Source: Mageeibacillus sp. UBA1257
GTDB lineage: Bacteria; Bacillota; Clostridia; UBA1212; UBA1257
DNA length: 10,453 bases
NCBI GenBank assembly: GCA_002308775.1
Contig: DBVT01000007.1
Span: forward strand, 10,790-21,242
Direction of reading: 5' to 3'
The notes under the pieces were generated by a model, which did not search any database, was not told where the DNA came from, and saw nothing but the letters and a program-made list of their open reading frames with translations. A program made the position numbers and the translations under genes. Below, piece by piece: positions 1 to 5,327 of the stretch. The first letter of the stretch is position 1, and every line of letters starts with the position of its first letter.

Positions 1-974
1 ACGGATCCTTTTTCGAATATGTAAAATGGCGATTTTTCGTATTTGTCGAGCTCGACGGATACGAGGGAGAGGAGGACCTCCGAGGTCGCAAGATGATTGG
101 TCTCTTTCTTGTCGGCGTGGCAGAAGCTGCCGTCATCGAGCATGTATTGAAGGATGCCGTCGAGGAGATTTTTGCCTTCTTTTATGAAGCGGCTGTCTGT
201 CTCACAATCGATTCCGAGGGAAGAGATCGCGAGCAGGACCTGCGCGGTGCTCTCGGCGTTTTCAGTGCCGAACGATCTGTAGCCGCCGTTTGAAAGCTGC
301 ATTTCGCTGAGGCGGGAAAGCGCCTTGTCGACGGATGACGTGATGTCCGGGTCTTGTTTGTAATATGGCGCGAGAGCCTGCAAAGTCATAGCCGTGACGT
401 CAGTGTCCGAAACTGTCCCGAAGAGGGCCCAGCCGCCGTCGTCAAGCTGCAGTTCAAGCAGCTGCGCAATGACGCTGTCGACGGTATGTGAGGACGATCT
501 TACACCGTTGTTTAAAATGTGCAGGCCGAATATCCAGCTCATAACGCCCTGTTTGCCTATCGTTTCATCTGCCGCGGATATCACAAACGGGTGCTCGGGC
601 TTTCCGCATGCGACGAGCAACAAAGCGTATTTCTGCCTTGTAACAGCGCCGGAAACTTCATTTTCCGACAAATATTTTTCCAGTTTTTCCGTGTAATGTG
701 TAAAATCGAGATCTCCGTAGTATCTTCTCGCGGCAAACGCGTACCATTCGGGAGTAAAACCGATTTTCTCGGCGAGCGTCCCGTCGAGCCATTTTTGCGG
801 GTCTTTGGAAGGTTCGGAGTATGACAAAATCCCGTCGATAATTTCAGGGCAATTACTGACGGTTTTACTTTCAGAGAAAACGGCTGTCGCTCCGGTGACA
901 AAAACGAGACATATTATGACCGCCAGTGTCAGGATCGGAGCGAAGCCAAAATATTTAGATTTTTTATTTCTCAT
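1..974 (-). CDS. Secreted alpha/alpha-toroid protein (prenyltransferase/squalene-oxidase-like repeats), putative B12-binding alpha subunit; C-terminus off the window
   Basis: Partial gene: 324 codons are visible and no stop is reached at the left edge. The N-terminus is a signal peptide or anchor: MRNKKSK followed by a hydrophobic stretch at about residues 11-33. There is no lipobox. The body shows repeats typical of the alpha/alpha toroid fold (PF00432-like): LELQLDDGGWALFG near 173-186, SEMQLSNGGYRSFG near 223-236, and a third unit near 275-305 containing DDGSFCH and NHLATSEVLLSL. Each unit has the Gly-rich turn followed by an Ala/Leu helix. The family includes terpene cyclases and the alpha domain of intrinsic factor/transcobalamin. 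The start ATG overlaps the end of the DUF4430 gene by 11 bases, which suggests translational coupling, although the ribosome binding site is weak. Because of the cobalamin riboswitch and DUF4430 partner, I infer surface capture of cobalamin or another corrinoid rather than terpene chemistry. The fold is fairly certain; the ligand is inferred. Confidence 0.85.
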   Translation of the reverse strand, partial: MRNKKSKYFGFAPILTLAVIICLVFVTGATAVFSESKTVSNCPEIIDGILSYSEPSKDPQKWLDGTLAEKIGFTPEWYAFAARRYYGDLDFTHYTEKLEKYLSENEVSGAVTRQKYALLLVACGKPEHPFVISAADETIGKQGVMSWIFGLHILNNGVRSSSHTVDSVIAQLLELQLDDGGWALFGTVSDTDVTAMTLQALAPYYKQDPDITSSVDKALSRLSEMQLSNGGYRSFGTENAESTAQVLLAISSLGIDCETDSRFIKEGKNLLDGILQYMLDDGSFCHADKKETNHLATSEVLLSLVSVELDKYEKSPFYIFEKGS

Positions 975-1758
975 TGATCTTTTTGCGGATAACAAGCGAA
1001 GCGGAGAGTATAGCGACCATTACGCATACAGCGAGAACGGCAAGTCCGTTGTCATTCGTGCCCGGGTTGATCTGCGCAAGACAGATCGGAGATACGAGAG
1101 TTGCTGTTTTGCTGACAGCGCTGATCACATGGCTGCCGGCGTCGGGTATCGTAACGGTGACATTGCCTTCGCTGTCTGTTACGAATGACGTCTCTTTGCC
1201 GTCGACCGTGATCGTCGCGCCTTCGCACGGAGTGGGAACAGGGTTGTAATCAGCGTCATATCCTATCACGGTGAGATTCAGTGTGATCTCTTCGCCGCTG
1301 ACGGCCGAAACGGATGACTTGTCAAAATATGAATAAGCGTCAGACCAGCCTGTCTTATCTTCATAGACGAAAGCGTATACGTAGTCGCCTTCCTTGACGG
1401 GATCGGTAAGGCTCCATGCGGACGCGTCATTCACAAAGTAACCGAAAGAGCCGGAATTGTCGCCCCAGAGTTTTGTGAGGGAAAGTCCCCAGTCGCTCAT
1501 TCCGCTTCCGTAGCCTGCCGCAGCGCCGCCATCGTAGAATTTCTCGTGAGCGCAGTAGAGCGCGTCGTTGATCGTCAGAGCGCCGTCTTCATCGATATCC
1601 GTAACTTCGACGGATTCTCTTGCTACGACTATGCCGCCGTTTTTGATCGTAACGGTGACATTTGCTCCGCCTTCCGCGAATGAGAACACGCTAAGAACTG
1701 TTGACATGATCGCGATGACCACGAGCATCAAAATCGTTTTGTTAAAAGCTTTTTTCAT
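964..1758 (-). CDS. Membrane-anchored DUF4430 (transcobalamin C-terminal-like) surface protein, putative B12-binding beta subunit
   Basis: A 264-residue exported protein. Residues 1-29 form a signal peptide (MKKAFNK, hydrophobic core, likely cleavage after SFA). Residues about 31-148 fit a DUF4430-like domain: a beta-strand start (VTVTIKNGG), the segment DALYCAHEKFY, then GYFVND (106-111) and VKEGDYVYAFVY (121-132). An EF-hand/dockerin-like loop with Asp at 54, 56, 58 and 65 lies inside it. Residues about 155-230 look like an Ig/carboxypeptidase-regulatory-like beta domain. Residues about 238-257 are a transmembrane helix followed by RKK, so the protein is tethered with its domains outside. 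No LPXTG motif is present. The ATG at 1758 is chosen because AAGGAG lies 10 bases upstream; the TTG at 1767 would sit almost on that site. It overlaps both neighbours. DUF4430 resembles the beta domain that caps cobalamin in intrinsic factor. The role is inferred from that and from the riboswitch. Confidence 0.87.
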   Translation of the reverse strand: MKKAFNKTILMLVVIAIMSTVLSVFSFAEGGANVTVTIKNGGIVVARESVEVTDIDEDGALTINDALYCAHEKFYDGGAAAGYGSGMSDWGLSLTKLWGDNSGSFGYFVNDASAWSLTDPVKEGDYVYAFVYEDKTGWSDAYSYFDKSSVSAVSGEEITLNLTVIGYDADYNPVPTPCEGATITVDGKETSFVTDSEGNVTVTIPDAGSHVISAVSKTATLVSPICLAQINPGTNDNGLAVLAVCVMVAILSASLVIRKKINEK

Positions 1759-2074
1759 TTTCCACAATCTCCTTTATCTTTGAATTGTTTTTATTCAGCT
1801 TTTTAGCCTGTATCATTTTTCTTTTAGCGCGGATCCTTTTTTCGACCGTCTTCAGCTTTCTGTCGTCGTCTCTCGGCTCCTTAAGCCCTGCTTTTTCGAG
1901 CGCTCTGGGCCAGGGTCCGAGGAAAGCTTTTACCGCGCAAACCTCTTCGTCGGAGAAGTCCGACCTTTGCGGGAATCTGTCAAAACCGCCGTTTTTCAGT
2001 TCTTCCTGCTTGTCTTTCAGCAATTTTATGCATTTTTCTTCCGTAAAAAGCCTTTCCGTACAAACGCCTCCCAT
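1742..2074 (-). CDS. Small protein with a homing-endonuclease-associated (HNH_repeat-like) DNA-binding repeat
   Basis: This is the first gene after the cobalamin riboswitch; 110 residues from the ATG at 2074. The segment FLGPWPRALEKAGL (residues 51-64), preceded by a Phe-Pro-x-Arg-Ser-Asp-Phe stretch at 34-40, matches the pattern of the homing-endonuclease-associated repeat (PF18780-like), which ends in a Phe-Gly-x-Trp-x-x-Ala-Leu-x-x-Ala-Gly-Leu helix. The C-terminal 40 residues are very rich in Lys and Arg, fitting nucleic-acid binding. No HNH, GIY-YIG or LAGLIDADG nuclease motif is visible. Its 3' end overlaps the DUF4430 gene by 17 bases and contains that gene's ribosome binding site, so the two are probably coupled. 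The start is uncertain: the ATG at 2074 has only AAGG 13 bases upstream, and an in-frame GTG at 2101 (119 residues) has no ribosome binding site and lies 12 bases from the terminator U-tract. The function is unknown. Confidence 0.72.
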   Translation of the reverse strand: MGGVCTERLFTEEKCIKLLKDKQEELKNGGFDRFPQRSDFSDEEVCAVKAFLGPWPRALEKAGLKEPRDDDRKLKTVEKRIRAKRKMIQAKKLNKNNSKIKEIVENEKSF

Positions 2075-2112
2075 AGACAGATCTTTACCTTGACAAAACA
2101 CATTTTAAAAAC

Positions 2113-2166
2113 AAAAAACGCGCCTTGCCTGTCTCTCATCTCCGCAGATCGGACAGGTAAAACGCG
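2113..2166 (-). terminator. Intrinsic terminator of the cobalamin riboswitch
   Basis: Read on the minus strand, the arm at 2166-2152 (CGCGUUUUACCUGUC) pairs with the arm at 2133-2119 (GACAGGCAAGGCGCG). That makes 15 positions with a single A-C mismatch and two G-U pairs. The 3' arm is followed at once by six U residues (2118-2113). It lies between the aptamer and the first gene, where an attenuating terminator is expected. The CGCG at the base of the 5' arm is shared with a competing upstream hairpin (2163-2221). Confidence 0.8.
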
Positions 2167-2221
2167 AAAGCCGCATAGCGCAAATCGACACGACGAAGAA
2201 TTCTCTTCGCTATGTTTCGCG
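2163..2221 (-). promoter_or_regulatory. Predicted antiterminator hairpin in the riboswitch expression platform
   Basis: On the minus strand, CGCGAAA (2221-2215) pairs with UUUCGCG (2169-2163), and directly inside it CAUAGCG (2214-2208) pairs with CGCUAUG (2180-2174). The result is 14 base pairs with a 4-base bulge. The 3' arm takes bases 2163-2166, which the terminator needs for the base of its own stem, so the two structures exclude each other at least in part. The pairing is read directly from the sequence; the switching role is inferred. Confidence 0.6.
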
Positions 2222-2271
2222 GTTCCATTTTTCTTGCCCAAAAATGCTCCGGCAATGAGCCGGTAAAAACC

Positions 2272-2376
2272 GATGTGTCCGGCAGGTATTCCGACTTTGA
2301 CGGTAATGGCGGTTGCGCGGGATTTTCACCCTACTTCCCCCTGATCCGGACTGCTCCGGAACCGGACGACACGATA
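2272..2376 (-). promoter_or_regulatory. Cobalamin (adenosylcobalamin-type) riboswitch aptamer
   Basis: The minus strand carries the conserved core of the cobalamin aptamer. GGGGAAGTAGGGTGAAAATCCC (2340-2319) is split here as GGGGAAGTAGGG and TGAAAATCCC. It is followed by CGCGCAACCGCC, an ACCGT stretch, and the B12-box-like AAGTCGGAA / TACCTGCC (2297-2281). Closing bases GTGTC (2372-2368) and GACAC (2279-2275) can pair as the outer stem. A small CCGGC/GCCGG hairpin (about 2250-2264) just downstream is a candidate peripheral stem. The transcript would begin near 2406 with a GCGCC/GGCGC hairpin (2406-2390) ahead of the aptamer. Known members of this class shut down B12 uptake or synthesis genes when cobalamin is plentiful, here probably through the terminator at 2113-2166. 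The identification rests on motif match by eye and is strong. Confidence 0.92.
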
Positions 2377-2412
2377 ATTCATTTGTTTAGCGCCTTTTTC
2401 CGGCGCATTTTT

Positions 2413-2441
2413 AATATATCATCTATTAGAGAAAGAGTCAA
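2413..2441 (-). promoter_or_regulatory. Sigma70-type promoter for the cobalamin-riboswitch operon
   Basis: On the minus strand, TTGACT (-35, 2441-2436) and TATATT (-10, 2418-2413) are separated by exactly 17 bases. Transcription would start near 2406, just before the GC hairpin that precedes the aptamer. Confidence 0.8.
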
Positions 2442-2468
2442 GAAAAATATAAATATAATGCCCGGGCG

Positions 2469-2477
2469 TGATATAAT
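2469..2477 (+). promoter_or_regulatory. Extended -10 promoter for the metallophosphoesterase gene
   Basis: TGATATAAT is a perfect TATAAT (2472-2477) preceded by TGn, the extended -10 motif. No good -35 lies 17 bases upstream. The start would be near 2484, giving a leader of about 46 bases. It is divergent from the B12 operon promoter, about 28 bases away. Confidence 0.55.
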
Positions 2478-2529
2478 GATCGTGACAGGATTGCAGGCAG
2501 ATCAACATCAGATAAAATGCGGTGGAAAT

Positions 2530-3351
2530 ATGGGTTTTTTAAACGTAGAAAGAACAATAATTGATCTTGGGACGCGACGTCCGTACAAACTGATCCAGAT
2601 CAGTGACACGCACGCTGTTTCGCTGTCTCCCGATCAGACAGGTGAGGAACTCGAAAGGGCGAAGCAACAGGAAAATCTATGGATGAAAGGGAAGGCACAT
2701 TTTGCGCATTTGTTCGGAGAAAAATATGACGAATCAGAGTGTGCGATACATTCGTCGGAGTGCCTGCAAAAAGAGATCGAATACATCAATTCGGAAGCCC
2801 CGGACGCGGCTCTTTTGACAGGGGATATGATCGATTATCCGTCAGGCGCGAATGACGAACTGCTACGAAGATCGATCAGATGCATCAATGCGCCTGTGCT
2901 TTTTACATGCGGGAATCACGAACGCCCGGCGGACAGGTATAACGACGTATGCATTAACGGAGACGCGTCTTTTCAAGTCATTGAATTCGACGATCTCAGG
3001 CTTGTCGGGCTCGACGATTCAAGAAAAACGATATCACGCATGCAGCTGGAAAAGCTTCAAAAGGTCACGGAAAACGACAAAAAAACTGTAATCTGCATGC
3101 ATATTCCCGTAAAAACAGCTTCAAACAGGGATGAAATGATCTCCTATGAGGATTACTACACTATCGATCCTGAGAGCTGCGACAGTGATTCGAGGGAGTT
3201 TATAAAATATATTTCGGAACGCGAGACGGTAAGACTTGTATTGTGCGGTCACTGTCACGGGGCGTCGCAAAGCGAGTTCGCTCCCGGTAAAAAGCAGCTG
3301 ATCTGCTCCAGCGGGCTTATCGGATATATCAGAGAAATAATTATTCACTGA
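2530..3351 (+). CDS. Calcineurin-like metallophosphoesterase, cytoplasmic
   Basis: 273 residues. It has the full metal-binding motif set of the family: D26-T-H28 (motif I), G98-D99-M-I-D102 (motif II), G128-N129-H130-E131 (motif III), H191 in CMHIP (motif IV) and G240-H241-C-H243 (motif V). These residues bind the dinuclear metal centre that hydrolyses phosphomono- or diesters; the substrate cannot be told from sequence. No signal peptide or membrane segment is seen. The gap between motifs I and II is about 70 residues, with a charged, helical-looking insert at roughly 31-92. The ATG at 2530 is chosen because GGTGG lies just upstream and the homology begins soon after; the frame is open back to 2212 but that part covers the riboswitch on the other strand. 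The gene is monocistronic, and its stop overlaps that of the convergent acyl-CoA ligase. Confidence 0.9.
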   Translation: MGFLNVERTIIDLGTRRPYKLIQISDTHAVSLSPDQTGEELERAKQQENLWMKGKAHFAHLFGEKYDESECAIHSSECLQKEIEYINSEAPDAALLTGDMIDYPSGANDELLRRSIRCINAPVLFTCGNHERPADRYNDVCINGDASFQVIEFDDLRLVGLDDSRKTISRMQLEKLQKVTENDKKTVICMHIPVKTASNRDEMISYEDYYTIDPESCDSDSREFIKYISERETVRLVLCGHCHGASQSEFAPGKKQLICSSGLIGYIREIIIH

Positions 3352-5099
3352 CCGTCGTTTTTAAGCTTGGCAAGTTCCTCTTCCTCGAGCTTCCTGTAGG
3401 CGACCTTGCCGACAAGAGTTTTGGGAAGAGTGTCACGGAATTCTATGTCGTACGGCATCGCGTATTTCGCGATATATTTTCTGCAATAACCGAGCAGTTC
3501 CTGCTTCGTTTCTTCATTTGCGGGGACGCCGGGGACGAGAGTCACGAAAGCTTTTACCTTCTGCATTTTGTATGCGTCAGGAACGCCGATGACGCAGCTC
3601 ATCTGGATCTTCTCATGCGCGTCGAGGATGTTTTCGAGCTGTCCGGGATAGATATTGTAGCCCGATGAGACGATCATCCTTTTCGCTCTGCCTTTAAAAT
3701 ATACAAAACCTTCGTCGTCCATCGTTCCGAGATCGCCCGTATAGATCCACGTGAGTCCGTCAGGATGCCTCCGCATGGTTTTTGCGGTCTCCTCGGGCTG
3801 GTTTATGTATTCCTTCATCATCGTGGGACCCGAAAGCAGGATCTCGCCTTCTTCTCCGTAAGGAAGCTCTTCGTCTGTTCCGGGTCTTACGATCTTTATG
3901 AATGTATCGGGGAAGGGCAGACCGATGCTTCCTTCCTTGAACATGTGGGGAGGAGTAAGGCAGCAGGCAGTGACCGTTTCTGTCGTTCCGTAACCTTCTC
4001 TCACCTGCACGGAGCAGTTGTGCTCGAGGAGGAATTTGTCCAGTTTCTTCTTCAGTTCAACGGACAGCGAGTCGCCTCCGGAGAAAACACCCTTCAAAGA
4101 ACTCAGATCTGCGCCGTCCATGTCAGGCAGCCTCAAAAGAGCCTCGTAGAGCGTAGGAACTCCCGCGATAAAATTGCACTTGTATTTCGTGATCTGTTTC
4201 GCGTAGCTCTTTGCCGTAAAGCGAGGTATCAGTATGCATCTTCCGCCCTGCGCCAGCATTGAATGTATGCACACACCGAGTCCGAATCCGTGGAACAGCG
4301 GCATTGCCGCGAGCATCTTGTCGCCCTTTTCGAACATCGGATTTGCCGCGACTATCTGCTGCGAAAGAGCGTTGAAATTTTTATTCGTCAGAAGGATACC
4401 CTTAGTGGTTCCCGTGGTTCCGCCGGAGTACAGTGTTACGGCAGGTCTCTCGCTTATCATAGCAGCGTCGGCGTATCCCAAGGCTTTTGTTTCGCTTATG
4501 ACCGCGTCGACATTTTTCGACATTTTCAGAAAGTCTTTCCAGTATATTACGGGCGCGTCCTTGGGCATTTTTATCTTTCTGCCCTGAGTCAGAATGTAAC
4601 CGATCTTAACGGGCAGACTGAGAGCGTCCTGTATCTTTGCGATGATCAAGTGCTTTATTTTAGTATTTTTACTCGCTCTCGCGAATTTTTCGTAAAACTG
4701 GTCCAGCGTGACGGCAGCGACGCTTTCGGAATCGTTCAGGAAAAATTCGATCTCTTTTTCTGCCGACAGCGGATGTATCATATTCGCGATCGCTCCGGCA
4801 AGATTTATCGCGTAAAAAAGGCAGACAGCCTGCGGACAGTTCGGCATCGCCACGGTGATCTTTTCGCCCTTTTTGACGCCGAGAGCCTTCAAAGAACGTG
4901 CGATTTTCTCGGTTTCGCGTAAAAAATCCTCATATTTCGTCGATCTTCCCATGAAATCGTACGCGATCCCGTTCGGTCTCTCATCCGCGATTTTCCTGAC
5001 GGCGTCGTACATCGATCCCTCAAAATAATCCAAATGGAGCGGCACGTCTCCCAAATGATCTGCCCAGGGCATTTTAACTTTTTCGTTTTCCGCAGACAT
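3345..5099 (-). CDS. AMP-forming long-chain fatty-acid-CoA ligase-like enzyme (ANL superfamily)
   Basis: 584 residues, full length for an acyl-CoA synthetase. Motifs in order: the phosphate-binding loop YSGGTTGTTKG (224-234), the adenine-binding/A5 motif EGYGTTE (368-374), YTGDLG (453-458), the hinge region KGRAKRMIVSSGYNIYP (469-485), and the catalytic lysine K565 in PKTLVGK. The family activates a carboxylate with ATP to an acyl-adenylate, then transfers the acyl group to CoA (or to another thiol in related enzymes). The overall layout is closest to FadD-like fatty acyl-CoA ligases, but acid chain length cannot be read from sequence. It is cytoplasmic or peripheral to the membrane, with no signal peptide. 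AGAGG lies 8 bases before the ATG. It is transcribed alone from the promoter at 5138-5166, and no clear terminator is visible after its stop. Confidence 0.92.
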   Translation of the reverse strand: MSAENEKVKMPWADHLGDVPLHLDYFEGSMYDAVRKIADERPNGIAYDFMGRSTKYEDFLRETEKIARSLKALGVKKGEKITVAMPNCPQAVCLFYAINLAGAIANMIHPLSAEKEIEFFLNDSESVAAVTLDQFYEKFARASKNTKIKHLIIAKIQDALSLPVKIGYILTQGRKIKMPKDAPVIYWKDFLKMSKNVDAVISETKALGYADAAMISERPAVTLYSGGTTGTTKGILLTNKNFNALSQQIVAANPMFEKGDKMLAAMPLFHGFGLGVCIHSMLAQGGRCILIPRFTAKSYAKQITKYKCNFIAGVPTLYEALLRLPDMDGADLSSLKGVFSGGDSLSVELKKKLDKFLLEHNCSVQVREGYGTTETVTACCLTPPHMFKEGSIGLPFPDTFIKIVRPGTDEELPYGEEGEILLSGPTMMKEYINQPEETAKTMRRHPDGLTWIYTGDLGTMDDEGFVYFKGRAKRMIVSSGYNIYPGQLENILDAHEKIQMSCVIGVPDAYKMQKVKAFVTLVPGVPANEETKQELLGYCRKYIAKYAMPYDIEFRDTLPKTLVGKVAYRKLEEEELAKLKNDGQ

Positions 5100-5137
5100 C
5101 GCAAAACCTCTTCCGAAACGTCTTTTTAACGAAAATA

Positions 5138-5166
5138 ATTATACTTGACTGCGGCTCACAAAGCAA
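5138..5166 (-). promoter_or_regulatory. Sigma70-type promoter for the acyl-CoA ligase gene
   Basis: On the minus strand, TTGCTT (-35, 5166-5161), a 17-base spacer and a perfect TATAAT (-10, 5143-5138). The start would lie near 5131, giving a leader of about 32 bases. Confidence 0.75.
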
Positions 5167-5179
5167 CATTGCGGGATGT

Positions 5180-5208
5180 TTGACATTTTACCTTCCGTCC
5201 GATACAAT
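5180..5208 (+). promoter_or_regulatory. Near-consensus sigma70 promoter for the EamA/ABC operon
   Basis: A perfect TTGACA (-35, 5180-5185), a 17-base spacer and TACAAT (-10, 5203-5208), five of six consensus bases. The start is predicted near 5215. Its -35 box is only 13 bases from the -35 box of the divergent ligase promoter. Confidence 0.85.
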
Positions 5209-5217
5209 ATCATGCGT

Positions 5218-5310
5218 TGTGCAAACAAACCGCACACGGAAAAACCGAAGGCCCGCTGATTTTGGTGAGTTCTTTGGAATGCGCCCAAAAGAGCGGGTAA
5301 AACGGGAGGG
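5218..5310 (+). promoter_or_regulatory. Structured 5' leader of the EamA/ABC operon, class unknown
   Basis: The leader between the promoter and the first ATG can fold. TGTGC (5218-5222) pairs with GCACA (5232-5236). A longer hairpin pairs GCCCGCT (5251-5257) with AGCGGGT (5292-5298) and, inside it, TTTTGG (5260-5265) with CCAAAA (5285-5290), around a 19-base loop. The ribosome binding site GGGAGGG (5304-5310) follows 5 bases after the hairpin. It does not match a riboswitch class I can name. The pairings are seen in the sequence; a regulatory role is inferred. Confidence 0.4.
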
Positions 5311-5327
5311 AAGCTGTCGGCGCCGCT

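Noticed and set aside
93..824. Plus-strand open frames opposite the toroid protein
   Set aside because: They lie across the clear minus-strand coding frame and have no family features.
1..974. Toroid protein as a terpene cyclase or prenyltransferase enzyme
   Set aside because: It is exported, shows no DXDD-type acid motif in the visible part, and sits under a B12 riboswitch with a DUF4430 gene. The missing C-terminus leaves some doubt.
1742..2101. The small HNH-repeat protein as a homing endonuclease or mobile element remnant
   Set aside because: No catalytic HNH, GIY-YIG or LAGLIDADG residues, no inverted repeats or target duplication, and the gene fits snugly inside the operon.
2026..2103. 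Short minus-strand frame starting at ATG 2103 as a leader peptide
   Set aside because: It has no ribosome binding site and starts only 10 bases after the terminator U-tract; the frame overlaps the start of the small protein gene without clear support.
2212..2529. Upstream part of the long open frame that continues into the metallophosphoesterase gene
   Set aside because: It lies opposite the cobalamin riboswitch and its promoter, has no ribosome binding site at 2212, and adds nothing that looks like the family. The gene is started at 2530.
5245..5310. Resemblance of the EamA leader to a glycine riboswitch (CCGAAGG followed later by GGGTAAAACGG)
   Set aside because: The other conserved parts, including the GGAGAG-type outer stem and the CUCUCAGG stretch, are absent, and the helices differ. 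The short match is not enough.
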